Source: DASQVO01 sp035640715 (GTDB lineage: Bacteria; Actinomycetota; Actinomycetes; Streptosporangiales; Streptosporangiaceae). Taken from it: DNA of 24,453 bases. Both the position numbers and the translations under genes were made by a program. The stretch lies in NCBI GenBank assembly GCA_035640715.1, contig DASQVO010000116.1, forward strand, positions 1-24,453. The letters are read 5' to 3'. Below are positions 1-7,900 of the stretch, piece by piece (within the stretch, counting starts at the first letter, position 1; every line of letters starts with the position of its first letter). Below the pieces are notes generated by a model, which worked only from the letters and a program-made list of their open reading frames with translations, ran no database searches and was not told the DNA's origin.

Positions 1-335
1 GGCCGGTCCGCCGTGTACACCAGGTCGTAGACGTCGGCGGAATTCTCACTTTCCACCACTCGTGCGGCCCTGGACCGCTCATAGGTGACGCCGGCCGCCC
101 ACACTTCCGTGTGGCCGTCGACCGGGGCGAGCAGCTCGGCGCTGTCCCGTGGCACCGTCTCACCGCCCGGCTCGGCGCATATCTGCCGGATCTGCTCTAG
201 CGGAAGCGCGAGCAGGCTGGCGAGGGCGGGCTCTCCCGCCAGCGAAGTGATCGTCCCCGCCGCAGCACCGTCGTCGGCCAGCACGCCTGCCCGCGGCACG
301 CCGCCGCCGATGTTCCGGAACCTGATGAGCCGCAC
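1..335 (-). CDS. Fumarylacetoacetate hydrolase-family protein, probable 2-keto-3-deoxy sugar-acid dehydratase (partial)
   Basis: This is the N-terminal 111 codons of a gene that leaves the window at its left edge. I start it at GTG 335-333, which has GGAGGG six bases upstream; no ORF of this frame begins with ATG. The visible protein begins VRLIRFRNIGGG and later shows VWAAGVTYERSR followed by ESENSADVYDLVYTADR. From memory this is the signature of the FAH fold in enzymes acting on 2-keto-3-deoxy-arabonate/fuconate-type acids; the metal-binding C-terminal domain would lie outside the window. It follows the glucarate-dehydratase-like gene on the same strand after 140 bp, so it probably processes the ketodeoxy acid that enzyme makes. 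Substrate is inferred. Family assignment is fairly secure; dehydratase rather than hydrolase activity is not. Confidence 0.72.
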   Translation of the reverse strand, partial: MRLIRFRNIGGGVPRAGVLADDGAAAGTITSLAGEPALASLLALPLEQIRQICAEPGGETVPRDSAELLAPVDGHTEVWAAGVTYERSRAARVVESENSADVYDLVYTADR

Positions 336-475
336 CGATGTCCCTCCAGCAGGCAGAACCGAACAGATATGACGCCCTCGTGCGCCTAGGGGGGCACACG
401 GAAGGAGGTTAACACTGGCGAAGCTGAAGCTGTGGCGACCGCTGCCCAACCACGTCCTTCACGCTCGGAGCCGCC
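336..475. other. Intergenic gap upstream of the FAH-family gene
   Basis: This gap contains no convincing ORF. On the plus strand it has an isolated GGAAGGAGG (400-408) with no start codon at a usable distance, so I read it as chance. It also holds GTTAACAC at 408-415. The same octamer occurs in opposite orientation in the repeat over the lacI start, which raises the weak possibility of a secondary LacI-type site in front of the FAH-family gene. No clear promoter was found. Confidence 0.3.
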
Positions 476-1693
476 TCACCACCGGGGCAGCGTCACCGCC
501 CGGCCGCCCGGGTTGTCCCACGACAGGAAGCCGGTTTCCTGCCAGAGCCGGTGATGCCGCTCCAGCGCCCCTGGGTCCACCTCGACACCCAGTCCCGGCC
601 CGGCTGGCACGGTCATCCTGCCTGCGGCTATCGGGATTGGCCCATCACGGCCCAGGTCCGATTCGAGGTAGAGGTAATGACTGTCCGAGGCGTAGGGCAG
701 GTTCGGGATGCACGCCGCGAGGTGCAGCTGCGCCGCCTGCGAGATGGCGCTTTCCATGCTGGAGTGAATCCCCACGTCACGGCCGAGCAGTTCGGCCATG
801 CGCGCGGCCAGCACCGAAGCGCGGAGGCCGCCATACCAGTTGACGTCGATCAGCGGGATGTCGATCGCGCCGAACGCCTGGTCCAGTGCGAGGGACTCCA
901 ATGAGGCCACGGCCTGGTTGCTGGCCAGCGGAACGCCGATGCCAAGCTCCCGGATCCGCGCGTTCTTGGCCAGGGTGGCACCCGGGTCCTCGCAGTACTG
1001 CACGCCCACTTCCCTCGCAGCCGCCAGGAACCGCGCGCCCGTTGCCATGCCCCACGCGCCGTTCGGATCGATCCGCAGCGCGTGCCCGCCGAAGTTCTCC
1101 CTCAGCCGCCGGAGCGTGGCGATCTCGGTCCCGGGATCCCATACACCGCACTTGTACTTCAGCGTGCGGAAGCCATGGCGCGCGACGGTTTCCGCCGCGA
1201 AGCCGAGGAGTTCCTCCTCCGCCGGCTCTCCTGCACCGGCATCGCCGAAGTAGTACAGGTAGCCGGCGATATCGACCTCGTCACGCACCCGGCCGCCCAG
1301 CAGATCGGACACGCCGCGCCCGGTGGCCTTGCCGATCAGGTCGAGGCAGGCCATCTCGATCGCCGAATACGCCTGTACCGCGACGGTGCCGCTGAACAAC
1401 TCGACCAGGCCCTGCGGGGCGACCCGCCAGCGCAGTGCCTCCAGCTGATACGGATCCATGCCGACCAGGCTCTCGGCGAGGCCCGTGAGCATGGTGTGGC
1501 GAAGGGCATCCCCACGGCACTCGCCGTAGCCGACGAGCCCGTCGTCGGTGGAGAGCTCCACGATGATCCGCTGGAACTCGCGGACCTGCCCCTGCGTGTA
1601 GCGCAGCGGATGCCTGATCGGCAGGGTCACGGGCAGCACCCGCACCTGGGCGACCCGCAGCCCTCCGCGCGGGGCAGCGGCAGGACTCGTCAT
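476..1693 (-). CDS. Enolase-superfamily acid-sugar dehydratase, glucarate dehydratase-like
   Basis: The 405-residue protein is expected to remove water from a C6 aldarate or related acid sugar to give a 2-keto-3-deoxy product in the cytoplasm. The barrel carries the full catalytic set: KYK (K179 and K181), the metal ligands D209 in RIDPNGAW, E235 in YCEDPG and N259 in ASNQ, and the D283/H310 dyad (IDVNWY, GIHSSMES). DPNGAW, the Asn third ligand and the VPAGPGLGVEVD tail resemble glucarate dehydratase rather than mandelate racemase. The ATG is at 1693-1691 and overlaps the upstream MFS stop as ATGA, so the two are translationally coupled. An upstream frame stays open to 2584 but is only a shadow of the MFS gene. 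Exact substrate (glucarate, galactarate or a GlucD-related relative) cannot be told from sequence. Confidence 0.85.
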   Translation of the reverse strand: MTSPAAAPRGGLRVAQVRVLPVTLPIRHPLRYTQGQVREFQRIIVELSTDDGLVGYGECRGDALRHTMLTGLAESLVGMDPYQLEALRWRVAPQGLVELFSGTVAVQAYSAIEMACLDLIGKATGRGVSDLLGGRVRDEVDIAGYLYYFGDAGAGEPAEEELLGFAAETVARHGFRTLKYKCGVWDPGTEIATLRRLRENFGGHALRIDPNGAWGMATGARFLAAAREVGVQYCEDPGATLAKNARIRELGIGVPLASNQAVASLESLALDQAFGAIDIPLIDVNWYGGLRASVLAARMAELLGRDVGIHSSMESAISQAAQLHLAACIPNLPYASDSHYLYLESDLGRDGPIPIAAGRMTVPAGPGLGVEVDPGALERHHRLWQETGFLSWDNPGGRAVTLPRW

Positions 1694-2982
1694 GCGCTCG
1701 CGGTCCTTTCCCTCTCCCTGATGAACAGGGCCAGCACAGCTGACAGCAGCAGGCTGCCGATCAGCACATACAGGCCAGCGTCGAAGGATCCAGTGGCCTG
1801 CTGGACGGCCCCCAGGATGTAGGGACCGACGAAGCTGCCGATGTTGCCGATCAGCGAGATCATTCCCATCGCCGCGCCGGCCAGCGCCGCGGGCAGGGCA
1901 TCCATCGGGATGGACCAGAACGGCGCGTGCATGGCGAACAGGAAGAACCCGGCGACGATCAGGAACACCAGGGACAGCAGGTGATTCCCGCCGCTGACTG
2001 TGGACAGCAGCAGGGCGATCCCCAGGCAGGCCAGGTCGGCGGCGACGAACAGCGCGCGGCGCCTGCTCCGGTCGGAGAGCCGGCCGATCACGAGCAGGCC
2101 GATCAGGGCGGCCACGTAGGGCAACGCGGACAGCAGGCCGGTCACGGCCAGCCCGGAGGAGGCGAGCTGTTTGGTGATCGCGGGAATCCAGGTGAAGACG
2201 CCCACCGCCCCGATCAGCCAGAACAGGTACACCGCGGACATCAGCAGCACCTGCGGATGCAGGATCGCCTGGCGATAACCGTTGACCTTGGCCCGCCCGG
2301 CTTGTGCCTGCCCGGCCAGGATGTGCTCGCGCTCGGCCTGGGGCAGCCACGCGGCCTCCTGGGGCCGCCCGGCGCTGACCGCCAGGACCAGCAGGGAGAA
2401 CAGGACGGCCGGGATTCCCTCGATGATGAACAGCCAGCGCCAGCTGGTGTCCTGCACGATCAGCCCGGAGACCGGGCCCATCACGATGAACGACAGGGGG
2501 AGGCAGATCAGCCACACGGAGTTCGCGGTCGCGCGTTCGGAGTCGGTGAACCAGCGGGACAGCAGCACGAGGATCGCCGTCCACACGCAGCCCTCGACGA
2601 GGCCGAGCAGGAAACGCGCCGCCAGCAGCTCCGCCAGGTTCTGCGCCAGGCCGCTGGCCATCGCGAGGATTCCCCAGGCAATGCCGAGGGACACGATGAG
2701 GTTCTTGACGTTGAATTTCTCGGCCATGATGCCGCTGGGGATCTGCAGGATCAGGTAGCCGATGTAAAACACGCCGCTGGCGAGCCCAGCGTCGGCGTTC
2801 CCGATGTGCAGGTCGGCGTTCATCCCGCCGATCACGGCGAAGCTGATGTTGTTCCGGTCGATGAAGTTGATCAGGTAGAGGAACAGCAGCGGGAGAAGGA
2901 TGCGTGTCCAGCGCTTGCCGGTGATCCTCGCCGCTACGGCGAGCGCCGGTGAAGACTCCGCGGGCACGATGTCGGATGACAA
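1690..2982 (-). CDS. MFS transporter, anion:cation symporter (GudP/phthalate-type) family
   Basis: This 430-residue membrane carrier has about twelve hydrophobic segments. The first (around residues 28-45) ends in LINFIDRNNISFA, the usual TM1 pattern of ACS-family sugar-acid/organic-anion symporters, and GRLSDRSRRRALF marks the loop after TM8. It probably imports the acid sugar used by the dehydratase that it overlaps by four bases (ATGA). The start is TTG at 2982-2980. AAGAGGTGA sits just upstream, and no better in-frame ATG or GTG precedes the conserved region. It begins 42 bp after the lacI stop, so co-transcription with lacI is likely. Transporter class is secure; substrate is inferred from neighbours. 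Confidence 0.88.
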   Translation of the reverse strand: MSSDIVPAESSPALAVAARITGKRWTRILLPLLFLYLINFIDRNNISFAVIGGMNADLHIGNADAGLASGVFYIGYLILQIPSGIMAEKFNVKNLIVSLGIAWGILAMASGLAQNLAELLAARFLLGLVEGCVWTAILVLLSRWFTDSERATANSVWLICLPLSFIVMGPVSGLIVQDTSWRWLFIIEGIPAVLFSLLVLAVSAGRPQEAAWLPQAEREHILAGQAQAGRAKVNGYRQAILHPQVLLMSAVYLFWLIGAVGVFTWIPAITKQLASSGLAVTGLLSALPYVAALIGLLVIGRLSDRSRRRALFVAADLACLGIALLLSTVSGGNHLLSLVFLIVAGFFLFAMHAPFWSIPMDALPAALAGAAMGMISLIGNIGSFVGPYILGAVQQATGSFDAGLYVLIGSLLLSAVLALFIRERERTASA

Positions 2983-3024
2983 GTGGTCACCTCTTCCTTG
3001 AGGCCTGGTGAGGGAAGAAACGGC

Positions 3025-4074
3025 TCATTCTGGGTATCGGGCAGACCGAGGCGCGCCCACCGAACCGCGGCGCAGCAGGCGACCTGGTACGACATGCTCG
3101 ACCGGAGCGACTTCCCTGCCGTCGATCAGGTCGAGCATGAGCTCCGCCGCGCGTTCACCCATCGCCTCCACCGGCTGGGCGATCACGGAGATGGGAGGGC
3201 GGAAGAACTCCATCCAAGGTGCGTCGGTGAATCCGATCAGTGAGAAATCCTCCGGGCAGAACAGCTTCATGTCAGACAGGCCGGCCAGGACTCCTTCGGT
3301 GACCGGAGTGTTGAACGACACTGCCGCGGTGAGGGCGGGATGCGCTCGCAACGCCTCGGTCAGAGCGTGCCGGGCACTTCCGGCGGTCTGGTCCGTGTAG
3401 CAGGAAAGCGGCCCCAGGCCAGCTGCCTGCATGGCCGCGCGGTAGCCGTCCTCACGGCGCCTCGTGGTGGTGGCGCCGGATGGGCCGAGGACGGCCACGA
3501 TGTCCCGGTGGCCGGCGGCGATCAGTTCCCGGGTCGCCTCAGCCATCGTCTCCTGCTCATTGGTGACCACCGCGGGTGCGGCCACTCCCGGTATCGTCCT
3601 GCTGACTAGCACATAGTTGCCGAACGAAGCGAGGTCCTGCTCCGTCAGCGTGCTACGCACCGCCGGCGCGAGCAGCAGGCCGCGGGGCCGGTAGGAGTTC
3701 ACCAGTTCCAGCTGCTCCTGTTCCGTTTCGAGGTTGTCGTCGGAGTTGAGCAGCATCAGCGTCAGGCCGCGCCGACGGAGCACGGCTTCGAGTGCCTTGT
3801 GCAGCCTGGCGTAGAAGGGGTTCGTGATATCGGTGATCACCAGGCCGACCATTGGCGTCCTGGTCGCCCGGAGGCTGCGGCCCATGGCGTTCGGGCGGTA
3901 CCCGACGGCCTCCACGGCGGCCAGCACCTTGCGCCGCGTTTCCTCGCTGACGTACCCGTTACCACGTAGGACCCGGGACACGGTCTGAGCACTGACGCCG
4001 GCGTGCGCCGCCACGGTTTTGATGGTCACGCCGGAAGCTGGAGCACCACTGCTCGGATGTGTTAACGTTGCCAT
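3025..4074 (-). CDS. LacI-family transcriptional regulator
   Basis: The 349-residue protein has a LacI helix-turn-helix and hinge at residues 17-70 (VTIKTVAAHAGVSAQTVSRV, then YVSEETRRKV and GYRPNAMGRSL). A periplasmic-binding-protein-like effector domain fills the rest. It probably represses the downstream MFS-dehydratase-FAH genes and responds to a sugar acid. The annotated start is ATG 4074-4072, which lacks a Shine-Dalgarno sequence. A GTACC-type alternative is GTG at codon 16, directly before the helix-turn-helix, but it is no better supported. Two copies of GTTAACGTTG (4061-4070 and 4077-4086) cover the start, which suggests autoregulation. The effector is unknown. Confidence 0.9.
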   Translation of the reverse strand: MATLTHPSSGAPASGVTIKTVAAHAGVSAQTVSRVLRGNGYVSEETRRKVLAAVEAVGYRPNAMGRSLRATRTPMVGLVITDITNPFYARLHKALEAVLRRRGLTLMLLNSDDNLETEQEQLELVNSYRPRGLLLAPAVRSTLTEQDLASFGNYVLVSRTIPGVAAPAVVTNEQETMAEATRELIAAGHRDIVAVLGPSGATTTRRREDGYRAAMQAAGLGPLSCYTDQTAGSARHALTEALRAHPALTAAVSFNTPVTEGVLAGLSDMKLFCPEDFSLIGFTDAPWMEFFRPPISVIAQPVEAMGERAAELMLDLIDGREVAPVEHVVPGRLLRRGSVGAPRSARYPE

Positions 4075-4086
4075 AAGTTAACGTTG
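4061..4086. promoter_or_regulatory. Duplicated GTTAACGTTG element over the lacI start, candidate operator
   Basis: The decamer GTTAACGTTG occurs twice in direct orientation, at 4061-4070 and 4077-4086, 16 bp start to start. Each copy contains the palindromes GTTAAC and AACGTT with a central CpG, as LacI-family operators often do. The copies flank the lacI ATG, so binding would block initiation of the lacI-MFS-dehydratase transcript. The assignment to this LacI protein is inference from position. Confidence 0.5.
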
Positions 4087-4114
4087 ACATATCGTCTTAT
4101 CTGGGTGCAAGTCC

Positions 4115-5008
4115 TCAGGACCATGGCCTGCTCGTGACCTGAGTCACAGCTTGCCGCGTCCCGCGCCCGGCCAGGGCGGTATCGCCGCCAACCGCCAGGA
4201 CCCGGTAGTCATGCCGAAATAACCCTGAGCGCAGTCCCGCCGAGATCGCGGCCGCGGTCTGGCACAGGGCCCCAGCCCAGCCGAGGAGCTCGTCCCGGGG
4301 GACCACGAACGTCACGGTGGAGATGCTCACCCCGCCGATCACCGTGCCGTCCTGGCCCCGCAGCGGGGCGCCCAGGCAGCGGATCGTCGCCTCGTTTTCC
4401 TCGTCGTCGACGGCGAACCCTTGGCGGCGTACAGCCTCCAGTTCGGCCCGGAGGCGGCCGAGGTCGGTGAGGGTGCGGCCGGTGCGCGCGGGCAGCGCGG
4501 CCCGGGCCGCGAAGTCGGTGAGCTCGGCCTCGCCAAACCCGGACAGGATGCATTTGCCGATCGCGGTCGAATGGAGTGGCATCCGCATCCCGACCCGCGA
4601 CGCCATCTGGACCGGCTGGCTGCTCTGCACCTTGTGCGTGTAGATCGCGTAATCGCCGCTGCGCAGAGCAAGGTGCACCGTGTTACCTGTGTGGCGCTGC
4701 AAGGCGGCGAGCTCGGCGTCGATGCCCGCGTCCCCGGCCGCGCAGACTTCCGCGCTCAGCGCGCGCAGCCGCGGCCCGGGGGCGTAGCGTCCCTGGCCGT
4801 CCGAGGTCAGGAACGAGCCGGCCACGAGGAGCTGCAGGATCCGGTGGGAGCTGGCCTTCGGCACGCACGCGGCAGCGGCGATCGCGCCGAGCCGGTGCGG
4901 ACCACCGGGTGCGGCGGTCGCTTCGAGCAGTCGCATCACCTTCTCGGTGGCATTCCCGGCGTCGGAGGTCCGGCCGCCGCGCCCATCCGGGCTGGTCACC
5001 GGGGACAT
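4115..5008 (-). CDS. IclR-family transcriptional regulator
   Basis: The 297-residue protein has an N-terminal winged helix-turn-helix (about residues 20-80; EKVMRLLEATAAPGG, then LGAIAAAACVPKASSHRILQ). The IclR effector domain follows (about 90-265), with MRMPLHSTAIGKCILSG and AVDDEENEATIRCLGAPL being typical. It probably controls the divergent aldolase-kinase-dehydratase-MFS operon and itself. The ATG at 5008 has no ribosome-binding site. A strong one (AAGGAG) instead serves a 9-codon ORF (4996-5025) whose TGA overlaps the in-frame GTG at 4999, so real translation may start at 4999 by coupling. The last 30 residues extend past the usual domain end. It stops 40 bp before lacI, so read-through into lacI is possible. 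Confidence 0.9.
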   Translation of the reverse strand: MSPVTSPDGRGGRTSDAGNATEKVMRLLEATAAPGGPHRLGAIAAAACVPKASSHRILQLLVAGSFLTSDGQGRYAPGPRLRALSAEVCAAGDAGIDAELAALQRHTGNTVHLALRSGDYAIYTHKVQSSQPVQMASRVGMRMPLHSTAIGKCILSGFGEAELTDFAARAALPARTGRTLTDLGRLRAELEAVRRQGFAVDDEENEATIRCLGAPLRGQDGTVIGGVSISTVTFVVPRDELLGWAGALCQTAAAISAGLRSGLFRHDYRVLAVGGDTALAGRGTRQAVTQVTSRPWS

Positions 5009-5025
5009 GGCCGGGGCTGGGCCAT
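4996..5025 (-). CDS. Possible 9-codon upstream ORF (leader) of iclR
   Basis: ATG 5025-5023 is preceded by AAGGAG at a six-base spacing, the best ribosome-binding site in this promoter region. The frame reads MAQPRPCPR and then stops. Its TGA (4998-4996) overlaps GTG 4999-4997, codon 4 of the iclR frame, as GTGA. That is the junction type used throughout the divergent operon. It may couple translation of iclR or be a leader peptide. A base error that splits the true start is the main alternative. Confidence 0.4.
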   Translation of the reverse strand: MAQPRPCPR

Positions 5026-5061
5026 TGACAACTCCTTAACCCGCGCCTAACGTCAGCAATG

Positions 5062-5096
5062 TTTCATTTACCGAAAAGTCATTCTACGTAACGGAA
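5062..5096. promoter_or_regulatory. Two operator-like boxes in the divergent iclR / sugar-acid operon promoter
   Basis: Box 1 (5062-5076) is TTTC-N7-GAAA and box 2 (5082-5096) is TTC-N9-GAA inside TTCTACGTAACGGAA. Their centres are 20 bp apart, about two helical turns. IclR-family proteins commonly bind such TTC/GAA dyads. Box 2 covers the predicted iclR -10 hexamer, which would explain autorepression. Binding by this IclR protein is inferred from position and symmetry. Confidence 0.5.
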
Positions 5097-5110
5097 CAAC
5101 GTGAGCACAA
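5081..5110 (-). promoter_or_regulatory. Predicted iclR promoter
   Basis: On the minus strand TAGAAT (5086-5081) is a good -10 hexamer. TTGTGC (5110-5105) lies 18 bp upstream as a moderate -35. Transcription would start near 5074, about 65-75 bp before the iclR start. The -35 lies inside the first codons of the divergent aldolase gene. Confidence 0.45.
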
Positions 5111-5814
5111 GAGAGAATCCCGGAGGCGGGGCGGGACCGGCAGAGCCGCAGGCGGGGCGAGAGCAGTCCCAGCCGGAGGGCAGTGTCCTGATCGAAGGCG
5201 CGCCGACGGGCAGCGCGCGTGACATTTTCGCCGCTGCGGTGGCCGCCCAGCGGCTCGTGCCGGTGCTGCGGCTGCCCAGCCCGGCCGCCGCCGTCGAGCG
5301 CACCCGATCCCTGCTGGAAGCCGGCTGCCGCGTGGTGGAGCTCACCACCACTACCCCTGACTGGCCGCAGGCGCTGGCCGGCTGCCGTGAGCTGGCGAAG
5401 ACGGCGGGGAAGGCGGCACTCATCGGGATGGGCACGGTGACCACAGCAGCGCAGGCGGCCACGGCCGTCGCGGCCGGCGCGCAGTTCCTCGTTTCGCCGT
5501 TCCCCGCACCTGAGGTGCGGCCGATCGCTGAGCGCACCGGGATTGTCCTCGTGGAGGGCGGTTTCACGCCTGCCGAGATCGCTGATGCGGCCAGCCGCGG
5601 CCCGGCGAAGGTGTTCCCCGCCCACGTCGGCGGCCCCGCGTTCATCCGCTCGTTGCGGGCCGTCCTGCCCGCCGCGCAGCTCATTCCCACCGGGGGCATC
5701 GCCGCCGGCCAAGCCGGGGACTACCTCAGCGCCGGGGCGCTCGCGGTCGGCATCGGCTCCGGGCTGCCCGCCGACCCGGCCGGGCTCGCGGGACTGTTCC
5801 AGGTGGCCGCGTGA
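5101..5814 (+). CDS. eda: KDPG/KHG-type class I aldolase
   Basis: The 237-residue protein should cleave 2-keto-3-deoxy-6-phosphogluconate (or the galactonate isomer) to pyruvate and glyceraldehyde-3-phosphate through a Schiff base. The predicted Schiff-base lysine is K170 in AKVFPAHVGG, and E80 in RVVELTTTT matches the catalytic glutamate. IGMGTV, FLVSPF and IPTGGI are the phosphate- and carboxylate-binding strands. The first 37 residues are a low-complexity extension not needed by the family fold. I keep GTG 5101 because no in-frame ATG or GTG lies between it and the domain; there is no ribosome-binding site, so it may be translated from a very short or absent leader. It is the first gene of a four-gene operon. 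Specificity between KDPG and KDPGal is not resolved. Confidence 0.85.
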   Translation: MSTRENPGGGAGPAEPQAGREQSQPEGSVLIEGAPTGSARDIFAAAVAAQRLVPVLRLPSPAAAVERTRSLLEAGCRVVELTTTTPDWPQALAGCRELAKTAGKAALIGMGTVTTAAQAATAVAAGAQFLVSPFPAPEVRPIAERTGIVLVEGGFTPAEIADAASRGPAKVFPAHVGGPAFIRSLRAVLPAAQLIPTGGIAAGQAGDYLSAGALAVGIGSGLPADPAGLAGLFQVAA

Positions 5815-6773
5815 GGCCGTTCGACGTCGTGCTCGTGGGGGAGATCCTGGTCGAGCTTTACGGTGAGGAACCACTCGCCGACGGGGCATCCCTGCGCCTC
5901 GGGTTCTCCGGCGACACGCTCAATGCCGCCGCGGCTGCCGTCGCGGCCGGCGCGCGTACGGCCGTGCTCACCTCGGTGGGGGAAGGCGAGCTCGGCGACG
6001 CCTTGGAGGCCCGGGTCGCTACGCTCGGGATCGACACCTCCCTGATGCGCCGCCGCGATGCGGTTAACGGGGCCTACCTGCTGCACGGCGATCTGTCCGG
6101 ACACCGCGAGTTCACCTACTGGCGCAGCGCGAGCGCCGCCTCCCAGATGTCCGTCGCCGACGTCGAGCCGCACCAGGACGTGCTCGCCCGGGCCGGCGCG
6201 GTCGTGCTCTCCGGCGTCTTCACCGCGCTGTCAGACGGCTGCGCCGCCGCCACGCTGGCGGCCGCGCAGATCGCGGCCGACGGCGGCGCCGCCGTCATCT
6301 ATGACCCGAACTTCCGCTCCCGCTTGACGGCCCCGCCCCGGGCGCGGGCGGCGCTCGCGCGGATCGCGCCGTACTGCGCGGTCATCACGCCCTCCTGCCC
6401 CGGCGACACCCGCCCGCTCCTAGGCATCGCCGACCCGGAGGCCGCGGTCAGCGCTGTCCGGGCTCTCGGCGCCCGCGCCGTGGCTGTCACCCGCGGTTCG
6501 GAGTCGGTGGTGGTCGGCTCGCCCGACGGCGAGTTCACGTTGCCGGTGCCGTACGTCCCGGACGCCGTCGACGCGACCGGGGCGGGCGACGTGTTCGCCG
6601 GGACACTCGCGGCCCGGCTGGCGCTCGGCGACCGGCTGCCGGAGGCAGCCGCGCTGGGTGTTGGCGCTGCGTCGCTGTCGGTGGCCGGGCGCGGGGGGAC
6701 AGGCCTGATTCCGGCGCTCGCCGATACGCGGAGCATCGCGCCGGTGCCGGCGGAACCGGAGGGCCGCGCGTGA
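5811..6773 (+). CDS. kdgK: PfkB-family sugar kinase, probable 2-keto-3-deoxygluconate kinase
   Basis: The 320-residue ribokinase-fold enzyme should phosphorylate a 2-keto-3-deoxy aldonate to the 6-phosphate used by the preceding aldolase. DATGAGD (254-260) is the PfkB signature, with D260 as catalytic base and the GAG anion hole. FSGDTLNAAAAA near residue 32 is the N-terminal sugar-binding motif. EFTYWRSASAASQM (100-113) resembles the YYRxxSAAS segment of KDG kinases, and YDPNFR (164-169) is also typical. GTG 5811 overlaps the aldolase TGA as GTGA, with AGGTGG upstream. Kinase family is secure. KDG specificity rests on the aldolase next door and the YWRSASAAS segment. Confidence 0.83.
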   Translation: MRPFDVVLVGEILVELYGEEPLADGASLRLGFSGDTLNAAAAAVAAGARTAVLTSVGEGELGDALEARVATLGIDTSLMRRRDAVNGAYLLHGDLSGHREFTYWRSASAASQMSVADVEPHQDVLARAGAVVLSGVFTALSDGCAAATLAAAQIAADGGAAVIYDPNFRSRLTAPPRARAALARIAPYCAVITPSCPGDTRPLLGIADPEAAVSAVRALGARAVAVTRGSESVVVGSPDGEFTLPVPYVPDAVDATGAGDVFAGTLAARLALGDRLPEAAALGVGAASLSVAGRGGTGLIPALADTRSIAPVPAEPEGRA

Positions 6774-7900
6774 AGATCGCTGCCGTGGTGCCGCACGTCG
6801 TGGTCCAGCGGCTGGAGCAGCCGTTTGGCATGTCGCAGTGGCTGTGGGACGTGCGGGCCAGCTGCCTGGTTGAGGTAGTAACCGACGACGGGATCGTCGG
6901 CTGGGGCGAGTGCTTCGGTCCAGCCGCAGCCAGCCGCGCGATCATCGACTCGGTGTTCGCGCCGATGCTGCTGGGGCGGGACCCCGGCGAGCGTGTCGCC
7001 CTGTGGGAAGACATGTACAACCGCAGCCGGGAATGGGGCCGCAAAGGTGTGCCGATCGCCGCGATGTCGGGCCTGGAGATCGCGCTGTGGGACATCGCGG
7101 GCCAGGCGGCCGGCCTGCCCGTGTACCGGCTGCTTGGCGGCCGGGCCGACGGCCCGGTAGAAGCCTACGCGTCCGCCTTCTACTACGGCGGGCGCTATGA
7201 CGGTGACGCAGTGGCCGAGGCGGAGGACCTACTGGCTGAGGGGTTCCGCGCGGTCAAGATGAAGGCCGGTGCTGGTCCTGTCGCCGCCGACGCCGAGCGT
7301 GTCCGCCGGGTGCGCGCGGCTCTCGGCCCTGGCGTGCAGCTGGCCGTCGACGCCAACCGTGGTTTCAGCCCCGCCGAAGCGATCCGTTTCGGCCGCGCGG
7401 TCGCCGACTGCGACCTCTGGTTCTTCGAGGAACCCGTGCTGCCCGAGGACCTGGCCGGCTACCGGGAGGTACGGGCCGCACTGGACGTCCCGATCGCTGG
7501 CGGCGAGTCGGAGTTCACCCGGTGGGGTTTCCGCGACTTCCTCGGCCAGCGCCCGGTCGACATTGTGCAGCCCGATGCCACCGCGTGCGGCGGTCTGGCG
7601 GAAACCCTGCTGATCGCCGGGATGGCCAGCGCGCACGGCGTCACGACCTTCCCGCACCTGTGGGGATCGGCCGTCGCGATCGCGGCGACGCTGCACCTGA
7701 TGACGGCGCTGCCGCAGGCCGTGCCGTCGCTGAGCCGGGGCCGGCCAGTCCTGGAACTGGACCGCGCGCCGAACGTCTTCCGCGACGAGCTTTCCGACCT
7801 CGTCGCCGGGCCGGTGGTGAATGTCTCCAGTGGTCCGGGCCTGGGCATCCAGGTGGACCGGGCCCTGATCGAACGGTACGAGGACAGGAGCATTGCGTGA
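6770..7900 (+). CDS. Enolase-superfamily (mandelate racemase subgroup) acid-sugar dehydratase or cycloisomerase
   Basis: The 376-residue protein has a capping domain (about 1-120) and a catalytic barrel. It carries KMK (K163, K165), metal ligands D194 (VDANRG), E220 (FFEEPV) and E246 (GGESE), and the D269/H296 dyad (QPDA, FPHLWGSA). It is therefore complete. The YASAFYYGG, WFFEEP and PHLWGSA segments remind me of galactarolactone cycloisomerase. The adjacent kinase and aldolase instead argue for an aldonate dehydratase feeding 2-keto-3-deoxy-aldonate into phosphorylation. Both fit, and I do not choose. GTG 6770 overlaps the kinase stop (GTGA) with GGAGGG six bases upstream. It is distinct from the glucarate-type enzyme at 476-1693, which uses Asn as third ligand. 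Confidence 0.85.
   Translation: MKIAAVVPHVVVQRLEQPFGMSQWLWDVRASCLVEVVTDDGIVGWGECFGPAAASRAIIDSVFAPMLLGRDPGERVALWEDMYNRSREWGRKGVPIAAMSGLEIALWDIAGQAAGLPVYRLLGGRADGPVEAYASAFYYGGRYDGDAVAEAEDLLAEGFRAVKMKAGAGPVAADAERVRRVRAALGPGVQLAVDANRGFSPAEAIRFGRAVADCDLWFFEEPVLPEDLAGYREVRAALDVPIAGGESEFTRWGFRDFLGQRPVDIVQPDATACGGLAETLLIAGMASAHGVTTFPHLWGSAVAIAATLHLMTALPQAVPSLSRGRPVLELDRAPNVFRDELSDLVAGPVVNVSSGPGLGIQVDRALIERYEDRSIA

Noticed and set aside
401..420. Perfect-looking plus-strand AGGAGG
   Set aside because: No start codon at a usable distance and no following gene on that strand.
476..2584. A 702-codon minus-strand open frame
   Set aside because: Only the part from 1693 down is a real gene; the upstream part is an antiphase shadow of the MFS transporter gene with no family pattern.
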